In this document: positions 33,201 through 42,400 of the stretch, one piece after another
Position numbering within the stretch: the stretch's first letter is position 1
How the letters are laid out: the number at the start of each line of letters is the position of its first letter
From: 14-2 sp963628035
Lineage (GTDB): Bacteria; Bacillota; Clostridia; Lachnospirales; Lachnospiraceae
NCBI GenBank assembly: GCA_963628035.1
Contig: CAVGED010000128.1
Coordinates: 1-64,000 of the forward strand
DNA length: 64,000 nt
Direction: 5' to 3'
The notes under the pieces: generated by a model
Database searches by the model: none
What the model was told of the DNA's origin: nothing
What the model saw: the letters and a program-made list of their open reading frames with translations, nothing else
Program-made: the position numbers and the translations under genes

Positions 33201-34385
33201 GGTCACGGAAAGGCAATCAGCGACCTGCCGATGGGCTGCTACTATGTGCAGGAAATCAGCACAAACTCCGCCTATATCTTAGATGATAGCAAATATCCTG
33301 TTGTCTTTGAGTACGCAGGGCAGGAAACGGCGGTTGTGAAGATTACCGCCAACGAGGGCGAAGCGATTAACAACGAGATTATTTATGGCTCAATAAACGG
33401 TAAAAAATCCGATGAGGACGGGAACGCTCTGGGCGGTGCTGTTATGGGCATTTTTAAGACCGGCACAACCGAGTTTACAAAGGAAACCGCCATTGCTACA
33501 ACCACATCCGCAGAGGACGGAAGCTTCTCCTTTGAGAAAGTACCGTATGGCACATGGATTGTCCGTGAAATCGAAAGCCCGAAAGGGTTTGTACTCTCTG
33601 AGGAAGAAATCGCCGTGACGATTGGCGAGGTGAACGAGGTTGTGGAAATCTCCCTTGTCAACTACCGCATCCGTGGAAATATCGAACTGACAAAGGTGGA
33701 TAAGGACTATCCCGACAACAAGCTCACAGGTGCGGAGTTTGAAATCTACGCCGACACCAACGGCAACGGCGAACTGGATAAGGACGATGAGCTGCTTGGA
33801 AAGATGACCGAGCTTGACGGCGGCGTTTACCAGATGAAGGAACTGCTTTACGGAAAATATTTTGTGAAGGAAACGAAAGCCCCAGAGGGCTTCATTCTGG
33901 ACGACAATGTTTATCCTATATCCATCGAGGAAAACGGCAAAACCTATATCGTGGAAAATGAAGCAGGCAAGGGCTTCTTAAACGAAGCACAGAAAGGCAG
34001 CCTTAAAATCGTCAAGACTTCCTCTGACGGCAAGGTGGAGGGCTTTTCTTTCCGAGTTATCGGAAACAACGGGTATGACCAGACCTTTACTACCGATAAA
34101 AACGGCGAAATCATTATCGAGGGCTTGCGTATCGGGGAATATACCGTGTCCGAAGTAAATGACAAGGCATCTTCCTCTTATATCCTGCCTGCCGACCAGA
34201 AAGTGACGGTCAAGACGGACGAAACCGTGACGGTCACGATGCACAATGAGCTGCGTGACACCCCGAAAACAGGCGACGACTTCAACCCTGTTCTCTGGGG
34301 AACGCTTGCGGCGGCTTGCGTCCTCGGTGCAGGTGTCCTCGGCGTAGCTGCCTTTAAGGGCAGAAAAAAGAAGAAGGAGGACTAA
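30237..34385 (+). CDS. sortase-anchored thioester-domain adhesin with Cna-B/SpaA repeats
   Basis: This 1382-residue surface protein starts with a signal peptide (residues 1-32, ending AFAAG). A thioester domain follows: Cys83 in GFCIQPG and Gln142 in ATQTLVWE are placed to form the Cys-Gln thioester that can bond covalently to host surfaces. From about residue 310 many SpaA/Cna-B modules follow, recognisable by KTSEDG and YxxxExxAPxGY-type motifs; such modules often self-crosslink by isopeptide bonds. The end has DTPKTGD (about 1341-1347), a membrane helix and a KGRKKKKED tail, a sortase signal. The sortase at 59456 may anchor it. Confidence 0.85.
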   Translation: MKIPKLFKKAAALVMAAVTALSVLPATTAFAAGDIGTISFTHTYDSSGNAMRYNSSAVINGYTAGGTGNYKYRMYVDGETGFCIQPGVPLKTGNTLAKASSETWNALSSNQKKAVGLALLYGYQGNRSNLTGSDDEKWLATQTLVWEFVTGCREATGSYKQTNTTVYNLHFGSNYANSGARAAYDQIVSLMGEHNTIPSFMSGGKNDITKELSYKDGKYSITLTDKNGVLSDYSFTSSDANVSVSKDGNKLTISSTKAISGSVRITATRNNVPTVSSSAKLIAYGDPDLQDLVTGVENADSVKAYINIETPTGTIALKKTSEDGVVAGISFHIKGDGFDKTVKTDENGNITVEGLFPATYTITEQSIDRYEPQQSQTVTLIGGKTTTVNFNNTLKRGSLEVIKTSEDNLVEGVTFHLYGTSLSGLPVDEYAVTDKDGLAKFENVLISGDTPYVLEEVDTAIRYVVPENQTAPIEWKKVTKRSFTNILKKFNVTITKTDVETGNPQGDATLSGAVYGIYKGEELIDTYTTDENGQFTTKYYICGDDWSIREISPSEGYLLDETIHHVGAEPELYTVEYNSAANDVNEQVIKGNIAIIKHTDNGDTQIETPEEGAVFEVFLKSAGSYEAAKETERDILTCDENGFAQTKDMPYGIYTVKQTSGWEGRELMKPFDVFINKDGQTYRYLINNANFESYIKIVKKDAETGNTIPYAGAGFQIYDPNGELVTMTFTYPEVTTIDTFYTTADGDLITPQALEYGKGYSIVEVQAPYGYVLNSEPVYFDVVQENSEEESGITLIEVVRSNMAQKGTVTVEKSGEVFSTVAGDKGLYQPIFSVSGLEGAVYEITAAEDIYTLDGTLRASKGEVVDTVTTGADGTAKSKELYLGKYEVKETTAPYGMVLNEETHSVELVYAGQEVAVTETATGFVNERQRVEIDLVKSLAVDKAYGIGTNGEIFDVTFGLYAAEELTAADGTVIPADGLLEVISLDESGHGKAISDLPMGCYYVQEISTNSAYILDDSKYPVVFEYAGQETAVVKITANEGEAINNEIIYGSINGKKSDEDGNALGGAVMGIFKTGTTEFTKETAIATTTSAEDGSFSFEKVPYGTWIVREIESPKGFVLSEEEIAVTIGEVNEVVEISLVNYRIRGNIELTKVDKDYPDNKLTGAEFEIYADTNGNGELDKDDELLGKMTELDGGVYQMKELLYGKYFVKETKAPEGFILDDNVYPISIEENGKTYIVENEAGKGFLNEAQKGSLKIVKTSSDGKVEGFSFRVIGNNGYDQTFTTDKNGEIIIEGLRIGEYTVSEVNDKASSSYILPADQKVTVKTDETVTVTMHNELRDTPKTGDDFNPVLWGTLAAACVLGAGVLGVAAFKGRKKKKED

Positions 34386-34388
34386 GGG

Positions 34389-34481
34389 ATGGATGCAAAA
34401 ACCATTATCGCCATTGTGCTTGTCGTGTTTATCGTAGGTGCGGCAGTCTGGCTCAATGTCAAAAACAGAAAGAATAAGTAA
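34389..34481 (+). CDS. 30-residue single-pass membrane peptide
   Basis: The frame begins 3 bp after the adhesin stop, behind GGAGGACTAAGG, and encodes MDAK followed by a run of about 19 hydrophobic residues and a basic end (KNRKNK). The strong ribosome binding site and the coupling to the adhesin argue that it is translated. No family is known to me. Confidence 0.55.
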   Translation: MDAKTIIAIVLVVFIVGAAVWLNVKNRKNK

Positions 34482-34546
34482 CCCATGAAGTTTTCGGAAC
34501 GGGGGGCGGCAAGAGAGCCGCCCTCTTTCCATTTATGGAGGAAGCT

Positions 34547-34849
34547 ATGCGAAACTTAAAAACCATTGAAAAGAAAGTCAGAGCCATTCTGGAAAAGAAT
34601 GAGGACGCCCGAAACGACGATATGGTGCTGTACCTTGCCCTCTGTAATGTATGCCTGAAAAATGCGGGGGCGATGCCCCTTGCGGAGATAATGACGCAGC
34701 ATAACTATCTCGGCTTGCCGAGCTTTGAGAGCGTCAGCAGGACACGCCGCAAGTTACAGGCGAAGCATCCAGAACTGGCGGGAAGCCGCCCCACGCAGAA
34801 GCGGCGGGCGACTGGCGAAAAGGCATATCGGAAGTATGCCAAAGAATGA
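34547..34849 (+). CDS. small ICE protein of unknown function
   Basis: This 100-residue basic, mainly helical protein has an N-terminal half that reads like a small winged-helix fold (LYLALCNVCLKNAGAMPLAE, then SFESVSRTRRKLQ). It may bind DNA; that is inference. GGAGG lies just before ATG 34547; another Met at 34535 has no room for a site. It lies in a run of five short coupled genes leading to the methylase-helicase gene. Confidence 0.6.
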   Translation: MRNLKTIEKKVRAILEKNEDARNDDMVLYLALCNVCLKNAGAMPLAEIMTQHNYLGLPSFESVSRTRRKLQAKHPELAGSRPTQKRRATGEKAYRKYAKE

Positions 34850-34858
34850 GAGGTGCTT

Positions 34859-35134
34859 ATGGAAAATGAGAAACGCTCCAATCAGGGCTATGAAATCATA
34901 GAGAGCTGTACTATCGGGAGTACGGAGCTTGTCATCGGTCATAACCCGAAAGCCCCCAACCCTTATGTGTGTTGGTACTGTAAGGGCAGCGACAATTACT
35001 TTTGGGGCTGCTACTGCAACGAGCTGTCGGCGGCAAGGGAAAGCCTGAGTGAACGGTACAACAGGGAGTGCCGTATGCCCTACAACAATCCCCCTGCCCC
35101 GAAGCAGAAAAGCGGTGATGACCGTGAGCGATAA
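34859..35134 (+). CDS. small Cys-rich ICE protein
   Basis: This 91-residue protein contains a central YVCWYCKGSDNYFWGCYC stretch with four Cys and aromatic residues, suggesting a metal site or a compact fold. The start at 34859 follows AGAGGTG. Its end overlaps the next gene by 17 bp, so translation is coupled. Function is unknown. Confidence 0.6.
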   Translation: MENEKRSNQGYEIIESCTIGSTELVIGHNPKAPNPYVCWYCKGSDNYFWGCYCNELSAARESLSERYNRECRMPYNNPPAPKQKSGDDRER

Positions 35135-35288
35135 AAAGGCTGCGGAAAGCAGCCAGAAAAAATATGACTGTATGACCTGCCCTTATCCCCGATATAAGTG
35201 CGGTCATGTTATTTTCTGCGATGTGTGTATCCGAAAGATTTTGGACGAGCAGAGAGAGAAAAAGCAAAAAAGACAGGAGGAAAGCTGA
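35118..35288 (+). CDS. 56-residue zinc-finger-like protein
   Basis: The protein carries CMTCPYPRYKC and FCDVC, giving four Cys with knuckle-like spacing, followed by a charged coil rich in Lys, Arg and Gln. It overlaps the genes on both sides: 17 bp upstream, and its stop codon shares one base with the next start. GTG at 35124 is an alternative start. Small zinc-binding proteins of this kind are common in the accessory run of these ICEs. Confidence 0.6.
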   Translation: MTVSDKKAAESSQKKYDCMTCPYPRYKCGHVIFCDVCIRKILDEQREKKQKRQEES

Positions 35289-35980
35289 TGGAGATACGAC
35301 CTTTACTGCCTGAAGAACAGAAATACACCTATGCCCAGAGTATGCAGCTTGAAGGGCAGACGGGTAACATCGGGCATCTGCGTGGCGATTTTGCCGACTC
35401 TGGCTACGGCTTTTACACCACTTGGTTTGATACCAGAGAGCAATGGAAAACGGACGAATTTAAGGCGGAGCTTGATACGGTTATCAACGAACTGCGGGAG
35501 GACAAAGGGCTTCTGTACAACCGCTATGATATGAGTGCCTATGCAAGACGCTATCCCGTGAGTGCGTTTCAGGGGAGCTACTGCGTGGAGTATGGCTTCC
35601 GAGCCGATACGGAGAAACACGCCTTTCTGTTCCGATGCAACCCCACAAGGGGCGATTACAATTTTTACTGTTACTGCTATGTGAAGGAATGGCTTGACAG
35701 GCATATCGGCAGAGCCGAGCAGGGCATCCGCTTTATCGACCCGCATTATAAAGAACTGTTCCGTATCCCAGACGGCGGCAAAATCATCGTTACAACCGCA
35801 TGGAAGGAAAAGCAGGAATATCCCTGCCGCTTCATTGACGAGTACCATACGGAAATCGGCAACAACCTTTACCATATCTGCGAGTTTGCCGAGCGTATGG
35901 AAAGGAACGGGGCGACCTATGAGCCGAAGCCCCAAGAGCCGCCCCAGAAAGCGGCGAAGCACAAAGATTATGAACGATAA
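35288..35980 (+). CDS. ICE accessory protein with IPDGG/RMERN module (copy 1)
   Basis: This is a 230-residue cytoplasmic protein. The C-terminal 70 residues (LFRIPDGGKI to FAERMERNGATY) resemble the whole of the short protein at 36197 (LFSIPDGGFL to FAKRMERNQISF). This looks like a large-polyvalent-protein-associated type module. The N-terminal 150 residues are unique, aromatic-rich and unassigned. It starts on the overlapping TGATG behind AGGAGGAAAG. Role unknown. Confidence 0.65.
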   Translation: MEIRPLLPEEQKYTYAQSMQLEGQTGNIGHLRGDFADSGYGFYTTWFDTREQWKTDEFKAELDTVINELREDKGLLYNRYDMSAYARRYPVSAFQGSYCVEYGFRADTEKHAFLFRCNPTRGDYNFYCYCYVKEWLDRHIGRAEQGIRFIDPHYKELFRIPDGGKIIVTTAWKEKQEYPCRFIDEYHTEIGNNLYHICEFAERMERNGATYEPKPQEPPQKAAKHKDYER

Positions 35981-35994
35981 GGAGGATTTTTGAT

Positions 35995-36213
35995 ATGGCA
36001 GTCAACCAGAAAGCGGTCAAGGTCATCAACAAGGTTTTGGACGCAGGCTTTACCGATGAAAAAGCCATCGCCGCCATGACGATGGACGACATTCTCTCCA
36101 TGCAGGGCATCACGGTGGCGGATATTGCCCTTATCAACGACCTGCAAAAGAGTATTAAGGCGAACAAGGTCATTTCTTTTCTGGCGGAGGTGCAGCGTGA
36201 AAAGGGAGAATAA
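35995..36213 (+). CDS. small helical ICE protein
   Basis: This 72-residue protein of helices (AVKVINKVLDAGFTDEKAIA, then MTMDDILSMQGITVADIALI) resembles a short DNA- or protein-binding helical bundle. It starts at 35995 behind AAGGAGGAT. It overlaps the following gene by 17 bp. No assigned function. Confidence 0.6.
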   Translation: MAVNQKAVKVINKVLDAGFTDEKAIAAMTMDDILSMQGITVADIALINDLQKSIKANKVISFLAEVQREKGE

Positions 36214-36421
36214 CATCTGCTTTACCGACAGCGGGGGCAAGGCTCTCTTTTCCATCCCAGACGGCGGTTTTCTCCGCCTGTTTTACGGGAATGGGGATGA
36301 CAGCTTTGCCCTCTGCCGCTATCAGGATAAAGAACACGCAGAGATTGACGGCGTTTCCTACGCCCTGACCGACTTTGCAAAACGCATGGAACGAAACCAA
36401 ATCAGTTTTTCTCCTGCCTAA
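36197..36421 (+). CDS. short IPDGG/RMERN-module protein (copy 2)
   Basis: This 74-residue protein starts at GTG 36197 behind GGAGG and overlaps the preceding gene. It contains LFSIPDGGFL and FAKRMERNQ and is a paralogue of the C-terminal part of the 35288 protein. An upstream ATG at 36125 in the same frame has no ribosome binding site. Function is unknown. Confidence 0.6.
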   Translation: MKRENNICFTDSGGKALFSIPDGGFLRLFYGNGDDSFALCRYQDKEHAEIDGVSYALTDFAKRMERNQISFSPA

Positions 36422-36460
36422 AGGCAGGGGCAGGCACAGGAAAAAGGAGGTGCATCACAC

Positions 36461-39400
36461 ATGGCTGCGAAATATCAGCTAATCACGGAGCTGTATCAGC
36501 GAACAAGCAAGACCGTCACAAGAAACCCGCAGGCGTGGCAGAACTTTTTGTCCTCTGCCTGCCGCAATTATAAGTGCCGCTTTGACGAGCAGCTCCTGAT
36601 TTACGCCCAACGCCCCGATGCTGTCGCCGTGGCGAAGCTCGAAACTTGGAACAAACAGTTTAAGCGTTGGGTAAACAAGGACAGCAAGGGCATTGCCGTC
36701 TTTGATACGAAAGGACGCAGGAACACCCTTAAATATTATTTCGATGTGTCGGACACCCACGAAGGCTATTACGGCAGCCGCCCCGTTCCGATATGGCAGA
36801 TGAGCGGGCGATACGAGCAGGCGGTCATTGAAAGGCTTTCCGACAGGTTTGGCGAGGTGGGAAATGGCGGGCTTGCCGATGTGCTGATGGAAACGGCGAG
36901 AAACGCCGTGGAGGACAACTTGCAGGACTATACCGCACAGCTCAGGGGCTATGTAAAGGACAGCTTTTTGGAGGAGCTTGACGATTATAATATAGAAGTT
37001 ATCTACAAGCGGCTCGCCACAAACAGCGTAGCCTATATGCTGATGAGCCGATGCGGGATAGATACTGCGGAATATTTTGACCGTGAGGACTTTGCGGATA
37101 TAACGAATTTTAATACGCCGCAGACCCTCAACGCCATCGGCATTGCCACAAGCGATATTGCGGAAATGGCTTTAAGGGAAATCTCCCTCTCCATCCGAAA
37201 TGTGCAAATGGCGGAGAAAAACCAAAATCGTACCTTTGCACAGCAATCCCGAAATCGCTATGATGTAGGCAGAGAACAACCCGAAAGGAGCGAATACAAT
37301 GAGCGAAATCACTTACACCAAACAGGGGGATTACCTTATTCCCGACCTCACATTACCGACAGAGCCAGAACTTCCGCTTGGCAGGTACGCTATGATGCAC
37401 AGGGATTATCTGGAGAAGCACAAACGAGTGACCTACCTGAACCTGTTGACAACGGGCGGGCTGAACAGCTACCTGCACCAGACGGAGCAGGCGGCGTTGC
37501 AGAGGTTGGAGCTTTTGACGAAGCAGCTCTCCGAACAGCAGGGCGTGACGGAGGAATTGAAGGAGAAAGCCCCGATGCAGTGGCTGGGGCTTATGAACAA
37601 CATCCGCAGTCAGGCGGAGGAAGTCATCCTCAGAGAACTGATTTACAACTGACGCCCCAAGAATCCGAGCCGCAGGCGAAGGATGATTGGCAGGCGGAAG
37701 GAGTGCCTTCGGTACAATTAGAGCCAGAGCCTGCCGAGGGCAGCGTTGCCAACGAGAACGAAGTTACCGCCAATCTCCCAACCGTAGAGGAACAGATAGA
37801 AATGATAGCTGAAGCAGAGGACGAAAAATCCTCTGCTTTTGCCGTTTCTCAGGAGGATATTGACTCTGTTCTGTTAAAGGGAAGTAGTTTTCAGAACGGA
37901 AAATACCGTATTTACCGCCAATTCCAGAAGAATGAGGACAGCAAAAGCAATATCGCTTTTCTCAAAAATGAATATGGCACAGGCGGCGGCACACATGATT
38001 ACCCAGACGGAACGAGGGGCGGCGAATGGCACGATGCAAAAGGCATCGGCATTGAAAAGCAAGGCTCATATACCAATCCAGACCTGCGGCTCAGTTGGTC
38101 TAAGGTAGAAAAACGGCTGCGGGAGCTGATTAAGAATGACCGTTATCTGAACGCCAAAGAGAAAGAACATTATGCCGATTTTTTGGAGAGCATTGAAGCT
38201 TCGCAGTATGAAATCGACACCCAGAGGAAAATCGCAAGGCAACGATTTATCGAAAGCAAACGGGAGCTGCCGCCTGCCGATAAGCGGGATACCCTCTCCC
38301 TGCGGCTCTCTGACTTTATCCGTGACTTGGACGGCTATGAGAAATCTTTGCTTTCCGAGGTGGGGCGTACCGATTTTGCTGATATGACCGCCGAACAGAT
38401 GGAAATACAACTTGCCGACCCTGCCGCCGTACAGCAGCTTGTAGACTTCCTGAAATCCGTGCAGGGCAAAACAGCCGATGTTTACAGCCGCAGCAATGCG
38501 TGGCGTTTTTCGCAGGAGCTTATGGAGCTGCATCCCATCCGCTATCTTTTCCATGAGGATGATGTGGTATATATCGGGGCGGATAAATACGAAATCTCCG
38601 CTTTCGATGAAAACGCCGTATCCCTGCGGAATGTGGAATTTCCCCTGTTCGGCAAGGAGTTAAGCCGAGCAGACTTTGAGGAAAAACTGAAAGAAAATCC
38701 CGCCAACGACCACTTAAAGGTCATTGTCACCGATACGGCAAAATCAGAAATACCGTCCGAAAAACAGGCAGACGGTATCACGCTTTCTATCGGCTTCTCC
38801 GAGCATCCTGCCTTTTATGATAGGGAGCTGAATGACCGTTACACGGATTTGAGCTTCGCTCTTGGGAACAGGCTGCTTGGCGTTCTGGACGAGAAGCAGC
38901 ATCGGGAACGGGAGAACGAGGATAATCATGTCGGTTGGTATCATAAGACCGATTTTACAATTCAGGCGGTCATCGGCGGCGAGGAACACACCTACGAGGG
39001 GCGGTTTGATATTGGCGATGGCGAGGGGGATTTGATTGCCCACATCAAGAACTACTATGATTACTGCCTTTCTCCGAGCTGCCCGTATATCGCTGAATGG
39101 AAACGGCAGGGCGAAGATTATTACAACGAGCAGATGGAAAGCCTGCGTTTCGGGCGTGATGTGTTCGTGCCGTTCCTCACGCAGCATACCGAGCTGACCC
39201 CAGAGGACGAAACGCTCCTTGCAGAGATTATGTCCTTTGAAAACGAATGGTTTGTGCCTGTTAAGGAAGCAGAAAAATCGGTTGCAGACAGGGAGATAGA
39301 TATTCTGTATGCTGTCCTCTCCCAGATGAAGATGGACGATATAGGGCTTTCCTATGCTGACAATGAGATTGTTGCCAGAGATGACGAGAATGAATGGCGT

Positions 39401-42400
39401 GGCATGGAATTTTACCATTTCCTAATTGACGAAGCCATGAGCTTTGACGAAAACGGCGAACTGTCAGGAATGGTTATGGATGCAGAGGTTTTCGCAGACT
39501 TTAAGCAGCTTGCCGAAGAAAAAGGCGTACCCATTGTTTCAGCTCCTGCCGTTCCCCGTTATACCGTAGAGCAGACTTCCGACGCTTTTGCCGACCCCTT
39601 TATCATACGGGATAATACCGTACCAGAGGGGCAGGACGGACAGTATTATGATGTGGGCGGCGTTTACCAGACCTTTGAAACCGAGGAAGAAGCACAGGAA
39701 AACGCCGACACATTAAATAGTGCCGAGCATATCACAGAATTATTTGCGGCAAAGGACGCCGAGCGTGAAGCCGCAAAACAGGAAAACGCCGACCTTATCG
39801 GCAGGAAAATCACGATAGACAACCGCAGCTATTTCATTGAGAGCGTAAACGAAATCGGCGGCGATGTTTCCCTGCGTGATATTACTTTCCAGAATAATGT
39901 GGGCTTCCCGATTAACCGTGTGGAGAAAATCGGCTATATCCGCAGGCTCTTGAAACAGCAGGCTGAAAAGAAATTACCGCCCGAAGAAAAAACAGATGCT
40001 CCCACAGAGCTGATAACTGAAACCGTGGCGGAATACCCTGCCGTGGAAAATGGTCTGCCCTATGATATTGTCATCCAGACGATATGGACTGGCGAGCCAG
40101 AGCAAAAGCAGGAAAAAGAAATCCCTGCCCTCTCTGCTGACCGCCGCAATTACCGCATCACTGATAACAGCTTAGGCATCGGTGGGGCAAAAGAGAAATT
40201 CCGTAACAACATGGCGGCGGTCAATCTCCTGCATGAGCTTCAGCTTGAAAACCGCCTTGCCACACCCGAAGAACAGGAAACCCTATCAAAGTATGTCGGT
40301 TGGGGCGGTCTGTCGATGGCGTTTGATGAGAACAACGCAGCGTGGGCGAATGAGTTTACGGAGCTTTACGCAAGCCTCTCCCCAGAGGAATACCGTGCGG
40401 CGAAAGAATCCACCTTGACGGCGTTCTATACGCCGCCTGTTGTGATTAAGGCAATGTACGAAGCCCTTGACCGTCTGGGCTTTACGCAGGGCAATATCTT
40501 AGAGCCGTCCTGCGGCACAGGCAATTTCTTCGGGCTTCTCCCCGAAAGCATGGCAGGCTCGAAGCTCCACGGTGTGGAAATCGACCCGCTGACGGGAGCG
40601 ATTGCGAAGCAGCTCTACCAGAAAGCAAATATCGCCGTGGAGGGATTTGAGGACACGAAACTGCCCGACAGCCATTTTGATGTGGTGCTTGGCAATGTGC
40701 CGTTTGGCGAGTTTAAGGTGGACGACAGCCGCTACAATGCCCAGAAGTTCCTCATTCACGACTACTTTTTCGCAAAGGCTCTGGATAAGGTACGCACGGG
40801 CGGCGTTGTGATGTTCGTCACTTCCAAAGGAACGATGGATAAGGCAAGCCCAGAGGTACGGAAATATATCGCCCAGAGAGCTGAACTTTTGGGGGCGGTC
40901 AGGCTGCCAGATAACACTTTCCGAGCCAACGCAGGCACGGAGGTTACGAGCGATATTCTGATTTTGCAGAAGCGTGACCGCATTGTGGATGTCGAGCCAG
41001 ACTGGATTTACCTTGACACGGACGAGAACGGCGTCACGATGAACAGCTACTTTGTAGAGCATCCCAAAATGGTGCTTGGGCGGATGGTAAACGAAACCAC
41101 CCGTTTCGGGAAGTTGGAAGCTGCCTGCAAAGCGGATAAGGACAGACCCCTCTCCGAGCTTCTTTCCGAAGCGATGCAGAGGATAGACGGCGAGATACCC
41201 GATTATGAAGCCGAGATTGATGAAATCTCCGATGAGCAGGACAACTCCATCCCCGCCGACCCCAATGTGCGGAACTTCTCTTATACCCTTGTGGACGGTC
41301 AGGTTTACTTCCGTGAGAATGACCGCATGACCCCTGCCACGCTGTCCATGACGGCGGCAAACCGTGTGAAAGGGCTGCTTGAAATCAGGGATTGCGTGAG
41401 GAAGCTGATTGACTACCAGACCAATGACTGCCCCGACGAGCTGATACGCACGGAGCAGGAAACCTTAAATCGGCTCTATGACGCCTTTACCGCAAAGTAC
41501 GGGCTTATCAACAACCGAGGGAATTACCTTGCCTTTGCCGCCGATGAAAGCTACTTCCTCTTATGCTCCCTCGAAGTGCTTGACGATGAGGGGAACTTCA
41601 AACGCAAGGCGGATATGTTCTCCAAACGGACGATAAAGCCCCACAGGGAAATCACTTCCGTGGAAACGGCGAGCGAAGCCCTTGCCCTCTCCATCGGAGA
41701 GAAAGCCCGTGTGGATTTGCCTTATATGGCACAGCTCACAGGCAAGCCGCAGGAGGAAATCGCAGAGGAACTAAGGGGCGTTATCTTCCGAGTGCCAAAC
41801 TCCGAGCCTGCAAAGTATGTGACGGCAGACGAATACCTGTCGGGCGATGTGCGGGAAAAGCTGAAAATCGCAGAGATAGCGGCGAAGTCCGACCCTGCCC
41901 TCTCCCTAAATGTGGAAGCCTTAAAGCAGGTCATCCCAAAGGATTTGAGTGCGGCGGAAATCTCCGTCCGTCTGGGTACAACATGGATACCCGAAACCGA
42001 TATACAGCAGTTTGTCATGGAGCTTCTAACTCCGTCAAGCCACGCCGCAGGCAGGTTAAGGGTACGCTACACCTCATACAACGGCGACTGGTTTATCGAG
42101 AATAAGAGTTCCGATTTTGGGAATGTCAAGGCGGAAAGCACCTACGGCACAAAGAGGGCTTCCGCCTACCGTATTATTGAGGACACCTTAAACTTAAAGG
42201 ACACCCGCATTTTCGATTATATTTACGAGGACGGCAATAAAAAAGCCGTGTTCAACCAGAAAGAAACGATGGCGGCACAGGCGAAACAGGAGGTCATCAA
42301 GCAGGCGTTCCAAGACTGGATATGGAAAGACCCAGAACGCAGAAACCGCCTTGTCCGTTATTACAACGACACCTTTAACAGCAAGCGACCCCGTGAATAT

